Source: Oscillospiraceae bacterium (lineage in GTDB: Bacteria > Bacillota > Clostridia > Oscillospirales > Oscillospiraceae). From it: a stretch of DNA of 48,459 bases. Shown here in pieces: positions 31,819-40,577 of the stretch. The stretch lies in assembly GCA_015068425.1 (NCBI GenBank), contig SVKK01000015.1, forward strand, positions 1 through 48,459, in the 5' to 3' direction. Made by a program: the position numbers and the translations under genes. Position 1 is the stretch's first letter. Every line of letters starts with the position of its first letter. Below the pieces are notes generated by a model. The model made no database searches and was not told the origin of the DNA. It saw nothing but the letters and a program-made list of their open reading frames with translations.

Positions 31819-32207
31819 ATGGATAAACGAAAAAATCTCCGTTTGAGAGAATATTCAGAAAGCGGAGCATATTTCGTCACCGTATGCAGTAAAGATAAGC
31901 AATATATTTTCGGTAATATTGTAGGGGCCGGACACCCGGCCGGCCCTCATACGGAATTGAGCAATATAGGAGAAATTATAGAAAAACACATTAAGAATAT
32001 TCCAAATGTATATTCAGATGTTTTTATAGATGCCTATGTTGTAATGCCAAATCATATTCATATGCTTATCAAAATTGATAAACCCTGTTTGCGGGACGGC
32101 CAGTGTCCGTCCCCTACAGAAAAAATGGCAACATTGACGAAAAAAATATCTGCCGTCAATATATCGACACTAAGCCCTTCCGCTGGGCGGAGGACGAATA
32201 TTACTAA
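31819..32207 (+). pseudogene. Broken REP-associated tyrosine transposase (RAYT)
   Basis: The N-terminal part (MDKRKNLRLREYSESGAYFV..., VVMPNHIHMLI at about residues 74-84) is a Y1/IS200-type transposase with the HUH motif HIH. After about codon 92 the frame is broken. The usual family C-terminus, ICRQYIDTKPFRWAEDEYY then stop, can be read in another frame at 32145-32207. The region between, normally some 70-80 residues including the catalytic Tyr, is missing, so the enzyme is dead. Two GTAG-type palindromes lie within it (31921-31946 and 32093-32117), the first in frame. The open reading frame that runs on to 32244 and overlaps gyrA is an artefact of the frameshift. It sits between gyrB and gyrA and ends 8 bp before the gyrA SD. 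Confidence 0.85.
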
Positions 32208-32233
32208 CTCCCACAAAAAGGAGGCCATGATAA

Positions 32234-34720
32234 ATGGCACATAACAGAAATTATAAGCCCGAAGATATACTTTTCCCCAATCAGGTGATAACCGAGTCCG
32301 ATCTTGTCAACGAGATGGAGGACAGCTACATCGAATACGCTATGAGCGTTATAGTTGGACGCGCCCTCCCCGATGTCCGTGACGGTCTCAAGCCTGTCCA
32401 CCGCCGCATTCTCTACACCATGTATGAAAGCGGCCTCACCTCCGATAAGCCTTTCAAAAAGTCCGCCACCTGCGTCGGTGACGTTCTGGGTAAATATCAC
32501 CCCCACGGCGATGCCAGCGTTTATGACGCAATGGTGCGTCTGGCTCAGGACTTCAGCATGCGTTATATGCTGGTGGATGGCCACGGCAACTTCGGCAGCG
32601 TGGACGGCGACCCCCCTGCCGCCTACCGTTACACCGAGGCAAGAATGAGCAAGCTCTGCAACGAGATGCTCAGAGATATCGACAAAGACACCGTCAACTG
32701 GGATCCCAACTTTGACGAAAGCCGCAAGGAGCCCCGTGTGCTCCCCTCCCGTTTCCCCAATCTTCTGGTGAACGGTTCCAGCGGTATTGCCGTTGGTATG
32801 GCCACCAATATTCCTCCCCACAATCTGGGAGAGGTTATTGACGCCTGCATCTGCGTTCTGGATAATCCCGAGGCAGGTCTTCACGAGCTTATGGAGCACG
32901 TGAAGGGACCCGATTTCCCCACCAAAGGCATTATTATGGGCCGCAGCGGCATCCGCGCAGCCTATGCCACCGGCAGAGGCAAGGTTGTTGTCCGCGCCAG
33001 AGCGGAATTTGAGGAGTTCGGAAAGGATCGCGTCCGCATTATCGTCACCGAGCTGCCTTATCAGGTTAATAAGCGCCAGCTTCTCAAGAACATAGCCGAG
33101 CAGGTTAAGGACAAGCGCCTTGAGGGCATTTCCGACCTGCGCGACGAGACCGACCGCAACGGTATGCGTATGGTCATCGAGCTCAAGCGCGACGCCAATC
33201 CTCAGGTTGTCCTCAACAAGCTCTATAAGCAGACTGCCCTTCAGTCCAACTTCTCTATCATTATGCTGGCTCTGGTGGACGACCAGAAACAGCCCAAGAT
33301 ACTCTCCCTCCGCCAGATTTTAGACGAATATCTGGCTCATCAGGAGGAGGTTATCCGCCGCCGCACCGAATATGACCTGCGCAAGGCCCGTGAGAGAGCC
33401 CATCTGTTGGAAGGCCTTATTATAGCTCAGGACAATATCGACGAGGTTATCCGCATTATCCGCTCCCGCTATGACGATGCCAAGGAGGCGCTTATGGAGC
33501 GCTTCGGTCTGGACGAGGTCCAGGCCCAGGCTATTCTGGATATGCGTCTGAAGGCTCTGCAGGGTCTTGACAGAGAAAAGCTGGAGGCGGAGTTTGCCGA
33601 AATTCAGAAGCGCATCAGCTATTTCCTCCAGCTTCTTGCCGACGAGGAGATGCTCAAGGGCGTGCTGAAGGAGGAGCTTATTGCCATCCGCGATAAGTTT
33701 GGCGATAACCGCCGCACCGAAATTCAGGAGATAGAGGACGAAATCGACATCGAAGACCTCATCGAGGAGGAAACCTGCGCCTTCACCCTCACCCACGGCG
33801 GTTATATCAAGCGCCTGCCCGTCAGCGAGTACAGCGCTCAGCGCCGCGGCGGCAAGGGCATCCGTGCTATGGCCACCAAGGACGAGGACTATGTGGAGAC
33901 CGTATTCACCGCCTCCACCCACGATAATATACTTTTCTTTACCAATACAGGCCGCGTCTATGTGAAGAAGGGCTACACCATTCCCGAGGCAGGCAGAAAC
34001 GCCCGCGGCACCAATATTGTCAATATTCTCCCCCTGGAAAGCGGCGAGAGAGTAAACGCAATGCTCCACGCAAGAGGCTTCGAGGAGGATAGCTTCCTTG
34101 TGTTTATCACAAGAAACGGCACCGTCAAGCGTATTTATCAGTCCGCTCTGAAAAATATCCGCTCCAGCGGTATCCGCGCACTGAAGCTGGATGAGGGCGA
34201 CGAGCTTATCTCCGTCCGCCAGACCGACGGCGAGCAGAATATCCTTATCTGCACCCACGAGGGCTACGCCATCTGCTTCGGCGAGAGCGACATCCGTCCT
34301 ATGGGACGTGACGCTGTGGGTGTCCGGGGCATCAAGCTCCGTGAGGGCGACTATGTTGTGGGCGCTGCCCGGGCAAGAACCGGCGGCACTCTCCTCTCCG
34401 TCACCGAAAACGGTTACGGAAAGCGCACTCCCATTGAAGAATATGTACGCGGCGGCGGCGAACCTCAGCACCGCGGCGGCAAGGGTATGCGCGGCTATAA
34501 CTGCACCGAAAAGACCGGAAAGGTTGCCGACTGCAAGGTTGTTGACGAAACCGACGATATCCTCATCATTTCCGACGACGGCACCATTATCCGTATGGCC
34601 GTTGACGGCATCTCCACCTATGGCCGCGCCACTCAGGGCGTCCGCCTTATGCGCGTAGCCGAAGGCAGCCGCGTAATCTCCATCGCCCGCACCGAAAAGG
34701 AAGAGGCGGAGGAAGAATAA
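32234..34720 (+). CDS. gyrA: DNA gyrase subunit A
   Basis: 828 aa. The N-terminal breakage-reunion domain includes the catalytic Tyr in [10 protein letters not shown] and the quinolone-determining region [21 protein letters not shown]-terminal beta-pinwheel repeats include the GyrA box QRRGGKG (and a later QHRGGKG), which marks gyrase rather than Topo IV. SD AAAAAGGAGG (32215-32224). An acidic C-terminal tail. Quinolone-region residues are S/T-like and D at the usual sites (GDASVYDA), with Ala at the position often Ser (position 83 equivalent cannot be firmly aligned by eye). Confidence 0.98.
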   Translation: MAHNRNYKPEDILFPNQVITESDLVNEMEDSYIEYAMSVIVGRALPDVRDGLKPVHRRILYTMYESGLTSDKPFKKSATCVGDVLGKYHPHGDASVYDAMVRLAQDFSMRYMLVDGHGNFGSVDGDPPAAYRYTEARMSKLCNEMLRDIDKDTVNWDPNFDESRKEPRVLPSRFPNLLVNGSSGIAVGMATNIPPHNLGEVIDACICVLDNPEAGLHELMEHVKGPDFPTKGIIMGRSGIRAAYATGRGKVVVRARAEFEEFGKDRVRIIVTELPYQVNKRQLLKNIAEQVKDKRLEGISDLRDETDRNGMRMVIELKRDANPQVVLNKLYKQTALQSNFSIIMLALVDDQKQPKILSLRQILDEYLAHQEEVIRRRTEYDLRKARERAHLLEGLIIAQDNIDEVIRIIRSRYDDAKEALMERFGLDEVQAQAILDMRLKALQGLDREKLEAEFAEIQKRISYFLQLLADEEMLKGVLKEELIAIRDKFGDNRRTEIQEIEDEIDIEDLIEEETCAFTLTHGGYIKRLPVSEYSAQRRGGKGIRAMATKDEDYVETVFTASTHDNILFFTNTGRVYVKKGYTIPEAGRNARGTNIVNILPLESGERVNAMLHARGFEEDSFLVFITRNGTVKRIYQSALKNIRSSGIRALKLDEGDELISVRQTDGEQNILICTHEGYAICFGESDIRPMGRDAVGVRGIKLREGDYVVGAARARTGGTLLSVTENGYGKRTPIEEYVRGGGEPQHRGGKGMRGYNCTEKTGKVADCKVVDETDDILIISDDGTIIRMAVDGISTYGRATQGVRLMRVAEGSRVISIARTEKEEAEEE

Positions 34721-34743
34721 GGCGCTAAATAAAAATTTGGACC

Positions 34744-34830
34744 CATTAAGCCTTCCTCCAAGAGGGGAAGGCTTAATGAAAAAGGCCCCCTTGCAAAGGG
34801 GGCTGCCTCCACAGGAGGCTGGGGGATTGT
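34744..34830. repeat. Two-hairpin repeat unit after gyrA
   Basis: CATTAAGCCTTCC...GGAAGGCTTAATG (34744-34778), then GGCCCCCTTgcAAAGGGGGC and TGCCTCCacaGGAGGCTGGGGGATTG. The first stem could stop transcription but is followed by A residues, not T. The DUF559 gene starts 5 bp beyond. Confidence 0.6.
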
Positions 34831-34834
34831 AAAA

Positions 34835-35236
34835 GTGGGTTATTATCATAATAAAAGATTGACTCCCTACGCAAAAAAGCTGAGGAAGGAAATGACAAAA
34901 GAAGAGCGGCATCTCTGGTACGATTTTTTGCGTTTATACCCTGTTCGATTTCTCCGCCAAAAAGTAATTGATGGGTATGTTGTGGATTTTTACTGTTCCG
35001 GGGCGCAGCTTGTCATAGAACTGGATGGGTCGCAGCATTTTGAAAAAGATGCGATGGAATATGATGAAATAAGAACACAACATCTTCAAAAATTAGGTCT
35101 TAAGATCATCAGAATACCTAACAACGAAGTTTTCAGCAATTTTAGCGGAGTTTGCAGCTATATTGATATTGCTGTGAACGAAAGGATGAATCCCCCCGAC
35201 CCTGCGGGTCACCCCCCTTTTCAAGGGGGGCTTTAA
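34835..35236 (+). CDS. DUF559 domain protein (Vsr/endonuclease-like fold)
   Basis: 133 aa from GTG 34835. Resembles the DUF559 family, related to very-short-patch-repair and restriction-type nucleases: RKEMTKEERHLWYDFLR near the N-terminus and the core VDFYCSGAQLVIELDGSQH, where D, E and D could form a PD-(D/E)XK-like site. The last 15 residues (NPPDPAGHPPFQGGL) and the stop codon are encoded by a GC-rich repeat, so the native C-terminus has been replaced or extended. There is no clear SD. Family members are often found beside repeats and mobile DNA. Function in vivo unknown. Confidence 0.75.
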   Translation: MGYYHNKRLTPYAKKLRKEMTKEERHLWYDFLRLYPVRFLRQKVIDGYVVDFYCSGAQLVIELDGSQHFEKDAMEYDEIRTQHLQKLGLKIIRIPNNEVFSNFSGVCSYIDIAVNERMNPPDPAGHPPFQGGL

Positions 35237-35317
35237 AGGGAGCTATAAAGGATGAATCCCCCGACCCTGCGGGTCACCCCCCTTTTCAAGGGGGGTTTTA
35301 AAGGGGAGCTATAGAGG
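35184..35317. repeat. Tandem 66-bp duplication with hairpins
   Basis: Two near-identical copies, each GGATGAATCC..., GACCCtgcGGGTC, ACCCCCCTTttcAAGGGGGG, TTTAAAGGG(G)AGCTATA. Copy 1 encodes the end of the DUF559 gene; copy 2 ends 8 bp before the rnhA start. Each copy has the two-hairpin plan of the intergenic family. Confidence 0.75.
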
Positions 35318-35325
35318 AATGATCT

Positions 35326-35763
35326 ATGAAAACAGTATCGATCTATACCGACGGTGCCTGCTCCGGGAACCCGGGTCCCGGGGGCTGGGGCGCTATTTTG
35401 ATTTATAAGGGCGTGGAGCGGGTGCTCTCCGGCGGAGAGAAGATGACCACCAACAACCGAATGGAGCTTACGGGTGTCATATCCGCTTTGCAGGCGCTGA
35501 AAGAGCCCTGCGTCGTGGAGCTTTGGAGCGACTCCAAATATGTTATCGACGCTTTGGAAAAAGGCTGGGCGGTGTCCTGGCGAGCCAAAGGCTGGAGAAA
35601 AGCGGACAAAAAGCCCGCACTCAATCCCGACCTCTGGGAAACGCTCTTAAATCTCACCGAGAAGCACGAAATGCACTACCATTGGGTCAAAGGTCACGGG
35701 GAGAATGAATATAATAACCGCTGCGATGCCCTTGCGGTGCAGGAAAGAGAAAAATTTGCCTGA
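35326..35763 (+). CDS. rnhA: Ribonuclease HI
   Basis: 145 aa, typical. Catalytic acidic residues D9 (YTDGACSGNPGPGG), E47 (NRMELTGV), D69 (WSDSKYV) and the C-terminal D in NNRCDALA are all present, with the flexible-loop His in KGHGENEYN. Degrades RNA in RNA-DNA hybrids. SD AGAGGA ahead of ATG 35326. Followed after 9 bp by an ABC transporter gene. Confidence 0.96.
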   Translation: MKTVSIYTDGACSGNPGPGGWGAILIYKGVERVLSGGEKMTTNNRMELTGVISALQALKEPCVVELWSDSKYVIDALEKGWAVSWRAKGWRKADKKPALNPDLWETLLNLTEKHEMHYHWVKGHGENEYNNRCDALAVQEREKFA

Positions 35764-35772
35764 GGTAAGCCT

Positions 35773-37515
35773 ATGAAGAAGAATTTCCATGAAAACGGAC
35801 TTAAAATATTCTGTTCCTACTACGGACCCCATAAAAAGCTTTTTATAATCGACATGCTCTGCGCCATAATTGCCGCGGGGATAGACCTTGTTTTTCCCTA
35901 TGTTTCCCGCAGCAGTATGCAGACCCTGCTGCCCCAGGGCGCTTACCGCACATTTTTCGTGGTTATGGCCGTTCTGATTATCTCCTATGTGCTGAAGGCC
36001 CTGCTTTATTACACCATCACCGTTGTGGGTCACAGAATGGGCACGCTGGTGGAGGCGGATATGCGCCGGGATATTTTCTCCCATATGCAGAGTCTCTCTT
36101 TCAGCTTTTTTGACCATAACCGCACCGGAAAGCTGATGAGCCGTGTCACAACAGAGCTTTTTGACATCACCGAGCTTGCCCACCACGGCCCGGAGAACAT
36201 TATAATCTGCGCCCTCACCATTATAGGCAGCGCCGTTATGATGCTCTTCATCCAGTGGAAGCTGGCGCTGGTGCTTATAATAATCACTCCCATATGCTTC
36301 TGGTTCACCCTTATCCAGCGCAAAAGTATGCGCGACAGCAGCATTGAGGTGAAGAAAAAGACAGCGGAGATAAATGCCGCCATCGAAAGCTCCATTTCCG
36401 GCATCCGAGTGGCAAAGGCTTTTGCCAATGAGGAGACGGAGGGAAAGAAGTTCGAAAGCGCCAACGACCTTTTCAAAACCGCCAAGGTGGGTTATTACCG
36501 GGCAATGGGACGCTTCCAGTCCGGCATGGAGTTCACCACAGGCATCATGCCCGTCCTTGTAATTCTGGCAGGCGGCATCCTTATTATGAGAGAAGAGCTC
36601 AGCTTTGTTGACCTTGTAACCTTCACTCTCTATACCTCCGTTTTCGTCTCTCCCGTACGCAAGCTGGCCATGAGCATGGAGATGTTTATGCAGGGCTCAG
36701 CCGCTTTCAGCCGCTTCCTTGAGGTTATGCGCACCGATGCGGAGATCGCCGATGCTCCCGATGCCGACGAGCTGAAGGATGTGAAGGGTGATATACGCTA
36801 TGAAAACGTCAGCTTTTCCTATGATGACGGCACCCAGGTTCTTAAAAATGTGAACCTCCATATCAAGGCGGGGGAGAGCTTCGCCCTTGTGGGCCCCTCC
36901 GGCGGCGGAAAAACCACAATGTGCCACCTTCTGCCCAGATTTTATGATGTCAGCGGCGGCAGCGTCAGCATTGACGGAAAGGATGTGCGCTCCGTCACTC
37001 AGGAGAGCCTTCGCCGCAGCGTGGGCATAATCCAGCAGGATGTATTTATGTTTGCCGGCACTATCCGGGAAAATATACGCTACGGACGCCCCGACGCCAG
37101 CGACGAGGAAGTTGTTGAAGCGGCGGTTAAGGCAGAAATTCATCGGGAAATAATGGAAATGCCCGATGGCTACGATACCTATATAGGCGAGCGGGGAGTT
37201 ATGCTCTCCGGCGGACAGAAGCAGCGCCTTTCCATCGCCCGTGTTTTCCTGAAAAATCCTCCCGTCCTTATTCTTGACGAGGCAACCAGTGCTCTGGACA
37301 GCGTAACCGAGGCAAAAATTCAGGCAAGCCTTGAGACCTTGAGCAAGGGACGCACCAGCATTATCATTGCCCACCGCCTCAGCACCATCAAAAATGCAGA
37401 CCGCATAGCGGTTATCGAAGGCGAGGGCATTATTGAGCAGGGCAGCCACGCAGAGCTTATGGCTCTGGACGGCGCCTATGCCGCGCTGCAGAAGGCTCAG
37501 GCCTTTGAAGAATGA
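35773..37515 (+). CDS. ABC exporter, fused permease and ATPase
   Basis: 580 aa, half-transporter that would act as a homo- or heterodimer. N-terminal six-TM ABC transmembrane domain (about residues 15-310), then the nucleotide-binding domain: Walker A GPSGGGKTT, signature LSGGQKQRL, Walker B VLILDEATSAL, H-loop AHRLST. Resembles MsbA/BmrA/LmrA-type exporters of lipids or drugs. Substrate unknown. It appears alone (no partner half-transporter), suggesting a homodimer. Strong terminator follows. Confidence 0.94.
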   Translation: MKKNFHENGLKIFCSYYGPHKKLFIIDMLCAIIAAGIDLVFPYVSRSSMQTLLPQGAYRTFFVVMAVLIISYVLKALLYYTITVVGHRMGTLVEADMRRDIFSHMQSLSFSFFDHNRTGKLMSRVTTELFDITELAHHGPENIIICALTIIGSAVMMLFIQWKLALVLIIITPICFWFTLIQRKSMRDSSIEVKKKTAEINAAIESSISGIRVAKAFANEETEGKKFESANDLFKTAKVGYYRAMGRFQSGMEFTTGIMPVLVILAGGILIMREELSFVDLVTFTLYTSVFVSPVRKLAMSMEMFMQGSAAFSRFLEVMRTDAEIADAPDADELKDVKGDIRYENVSFSYDDGTQVLKNVNLHIKAGESFALVGPSGGGKTTMCHLLPRFYDVSGGSVSIDGKDVRSVTQESLRRSVGIIQQDVFMFAGTIRENIRYGRPDASDEEVVEAAVKAEIHREIMEMPDGYDTYIGERGVMLSGGQKQRLSIARVFLKNPPVLILDEATSALDSVTEAKIQASLETLSKGRTSIIIAHRLSTIKNADRIAVIEGEGIIEQGSHAELMALDGAYAALQKAQAFEE

Positions 37516-37519
37516 TAAT

Positions 37520-37557
37520 AAAAACCCGTGGGGAAATTCCCCCACGGGTTTTTTGTT
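37520..37557 (+). terminator. Terminator of the ABC exporter gene
   Basis: AAAACCCGTGGGg-aaatt-CCCCCACGGGTTTTTT, a 12-13-bp stem with T tail, 4 bp after the stop codon. Confidence 0.94.
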
Positions 37558-37579
37558 GGAAGAGGGCGGGAGCAACGCA

Positions 37580-37690
37580 AAGGCTCTCCTGAAAGGAGAG
37601 CTGTCAGCGAAGCTGACTGAGAGGTTTATGTTCGCCGGAAAACCTCTCCGTCTGCCCTTCGGGCATCCACCTCCCCTGTTAGGGGAGGCT
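37580..37690. repeat. Paired two-hairpin units
   Basis: AGGCTCTCCTgaaAGGAGAGCT, GTCAGCgaaGCTGAC, TGAGAGGTTT, centre, AAACCTCTCC, TCTGCCCttcGGGCAt, CCACCTCCCCTgttAGGGGAGGCTTT. It matches 29731-29824 and, reversed, 44247-44357. Confidence 0.75.
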
Positions 37691-37695
37691 TTAAA

Positions 37696-37828
37696 GCGGG
37701 CGGGCAATGCCCGCCCCTACGAGGGGTGCAGGCGGGCCGGCCGGGTGTCCGGCCCCTACATTGTAGGGAACGGTCTTGACCGTTCCGAAATAACACCTCA
37801 TCCGTCATTTGCTTCGCAAATAAAGTTG
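37696..37828. repeat. GTAG palindromes and truncated two-hairpin unit before asnS
   Basis: GGGCGGGCaatGCCCGCCCCTAC (about 37699-37721), GGGCCGGccgggtGTCCGGCCCCTAC (about 37734-37759), GTAGGGAACGGTcttgACCGTTCC (37763-37787), then a two-hairpin unit (ACCTCATCCGTCATTTGcttcGCAAAT) cut off after its first stem, right at the asnS promoter. Confidence 0.65.
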
Positions 37829-37857
37829 TTGAAAATTTCCACGCAAACGCATATAAT
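37829..37857 (+). promoter_or_regulatory. Promoter of asnS
   Basis: TTGAAA (37829-37834), 17-bp spacer, TATAAT (37852-37857). The leader to the start is only about 55 nt, too short for a T-box; it contains GCGGAAAtgggTTTTCCGCGC, a small hairpin at about 37869-37890. Confidence 0.8.
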
Positions 37858-37919
37858 ATATGAATGCTGCGGAAATGGGTTTTCCGCGCGTCAATCTATG
37901 AAAGGAAAGGTGCCAATAA

Positions 37920-39314
<1,395 letters not shown>

Positions 39315-39334
39315 AAAATCAGATAATTTTTCAT

Positions 39335-39370
39335 ATACACCACGCTCCGGCGTGGTGTATAATCTTTTTG
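39335..39370 (+). terminator. Terminator of asnS
   Basis: ATACACCACGC-tccg-GCGTGGTGTAT, 11-bp stem, followed by AATCTTTTT. Confidence 0.85.
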
Positions 39371-39465
39371 GAAAGGGTTTTTCAATCCCTCCGCCCCTTG
39401 CATAATGAGGGCTTTATGGGGCGCGCTGAGGTCATCGCGCCCTACGGGAGGGGACAGGAAACATT

Positions 39466-39764
39466 ACGAGGTACATTCCCGGTGGCGCCGAACAGGCGAC
39501 TTGACGCAGCAGCGTCCTGAGCGGCAAACGAGGTGGGCACACTTAATCTTAGGCTTTGATTATGTGGCACAAGGCAGCTCTTATTTCCGCAACTTGGGGA
39601 GTTTCCAAAGAGGGAGGTACCTATGGCGGTCTTAATAACTTCCCTCCTCGCGGCGTAGCCGCTGCGGTCTTGGCTAAAAATGTGCCACCGGCACATTTTC
39701 TTAACGCCGCGACTTTCCATATTCTTTTCGGCCACGCGAAAAGAATATGGCCGTCGGAGACAAC
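39466..39764 (+). repeat. Composite structured repeat, copy f with insertion
   Basis: It starts ACGAGGTACATTCC; hairpin 1 is GGCGCC-gaaca-GGCGAC, then CAGCAGCGTCC, GATTATGTGGCACA, the left arm of hairpin 2 (CCAAAGAGGGA, about 39605-39615), then an inserted segment with the nested element (39636-39708). After it comes hairpin 3 in a variant form CCATATTCTTTTCG-gccacg-CGAAAAGAATATGG and CCGTCGGAGACAAC. Hairpin 3 shows a paired change relative to the other copies. Confidence 0.85.
39636..39708 (+). repeat. Nested ~75-bp element inside composite copy f
   Basis: TAACTTCCCTCCTCGC, GCGGCgtagccGCTGC, GGTCtTGGCTAAAA, hairpin AATGTGCCaccGGCACATT, TTCTTAACGCC. The last stem differs from the copy at 24985 by paired changes (CATGCC/GGCATG versus TGTGCC/GGCACA). 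Confidence 0.75.
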
Positions 39765-39814
39765 AACCTCTCCGTCTGCCCTTCGGGCATCCACCTCCCC
39801 TGTTAGGGAAGGCT
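39765..39814. repeat. Two-hairpin unit
   Basis: AACCTCTCCGTCTGCCCttcGGGCAtCCACCTCCCCTgttAGGGaAGGCTTTT; nearly identical to the right half of 37580-37690. Immediately follows composite copy f. Confidence 0.65.
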
Positions 39815-39860
39815 TTTATACGGAGAATAACTACAAACATTCATTTCGGGGTGATAAGCT

Positions 39861-40529
39861 TTGAAACTGCGCAAATGCGGAGAAATTGCCTTTGTGCCGG
39901 GGGTGCTGCTGCTCTCCCTTGCCACGGTGCTGATGAGCAAGGCGGGCTTTGGGCTGAGTATGGTGGTTGCTCCCGCCTATGTTCTGGCGGATTGGGTGAA
40001 AATTATCCCTACCGGCACAATGTGCTACATATATCAGGGCATTCTTGTGGCCGCAACCGCCATTATCTGCGGGAGGTTTAAGCTCAGCTATCTGGTGACT
40101 TTTCTCTCGGCCGTTATTTTCGGTGTGTTTGTGGATGTCTTCGGCGCAGCCCTATCCTTTGTTTCCGCAACGCAGTTTTGGCAAAGAGTGCTGCTTTTCG
40201 CTCTGGCGATACCCATAAACTCCCTTTCAATAGCCCTGCTTCTTCATAGCTATCTGCCTCCTCAGGCTCCCGAGCTTTTCGTCCGTGAGATAAGCCTCCG
40301 ATTTGGGCTGAAAATGTATAAAACCAAGTATGTCTATGACCTTTGCTCCTGCGCTTTGAGCATAGCGCTGAGCTTTCTGCTTCTTGGGCGACTTGCCCAC
40401 GTGGGTGTGGGAACGGTTATATACGCCTTTGTAAACGCGCCCCTTATCGGCGTTTTCGGCGGCTGGCTTGATAAAATTGCCGACTATGAGCCCCGCATTC
40501 CCCGCCTCCGCGCCCTCTGCGACAAGTGA
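39861..40529 (+). CDS. Multi-pass membrane protein, YczE/YitT-like
   Basis: 222 aa from TTG 39861 (GGGGTGAT about 8 nt upstream; no better ATG). At least five hydrophobic segments, at about residues 8-30, 42-62, 68-95, 103-128 and 157-180, and a sixth short one near 185-205. The opening, with FVPGVLLLSLATVLMSKAGFGLSM, resembles the YczE/YyaS/YitT group of membrane proteins of unknown function. No transport motif recognised. The isolated gene lies between repeats and the shared terminator with mfd. Confidence 0.72.
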   Translation: MKLRKCGEIAFVPGVLLLSLATVLMSKAGFGLSMVVAPAYVLADWVKIIPTGTMCYIYQGILVAATAIICGRFKLSYLVTFLSAVIFGVFVDVFGAALSFVSATQFWQRVLLFALAIPINSLSIALLLHSYLPPQAPELFVREISLRFGLKMYKTKYVYDLCSCALSIALSFLLLGRLAHVGVGTVIYAFVNAPLIGVFGGWLDKIADYEPRIPRLRALCDK

Positions 40530-40545
40530 AAAAAGCACACCGGGC

Positions 40546-40577
40546 AAAAGCCTCCCTCTGACGAGGGAGGCTTTTTT
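40546..40577. terminator. Shared bidirectional terminator, membrane gene and mfd
   Basis: AAAAGCCTCCCTC-tgac-GAGGGAGGCTTTTTT, with A run on the left and T run on the right, so it works on both strands. Its right end overlaps the mfd stop codon (40576-40578). The stem has the first-hairpin sequence of the two-hairpin repeats. Confidence 0.85.

Noticed and set aside
31819-32244. Intact small gene between gyrB and gyrA overlapping the gyrA start
   Set aside because: The true transposase C-terminus lies in another frame and stops at 32207; the open frame past it is accidental.
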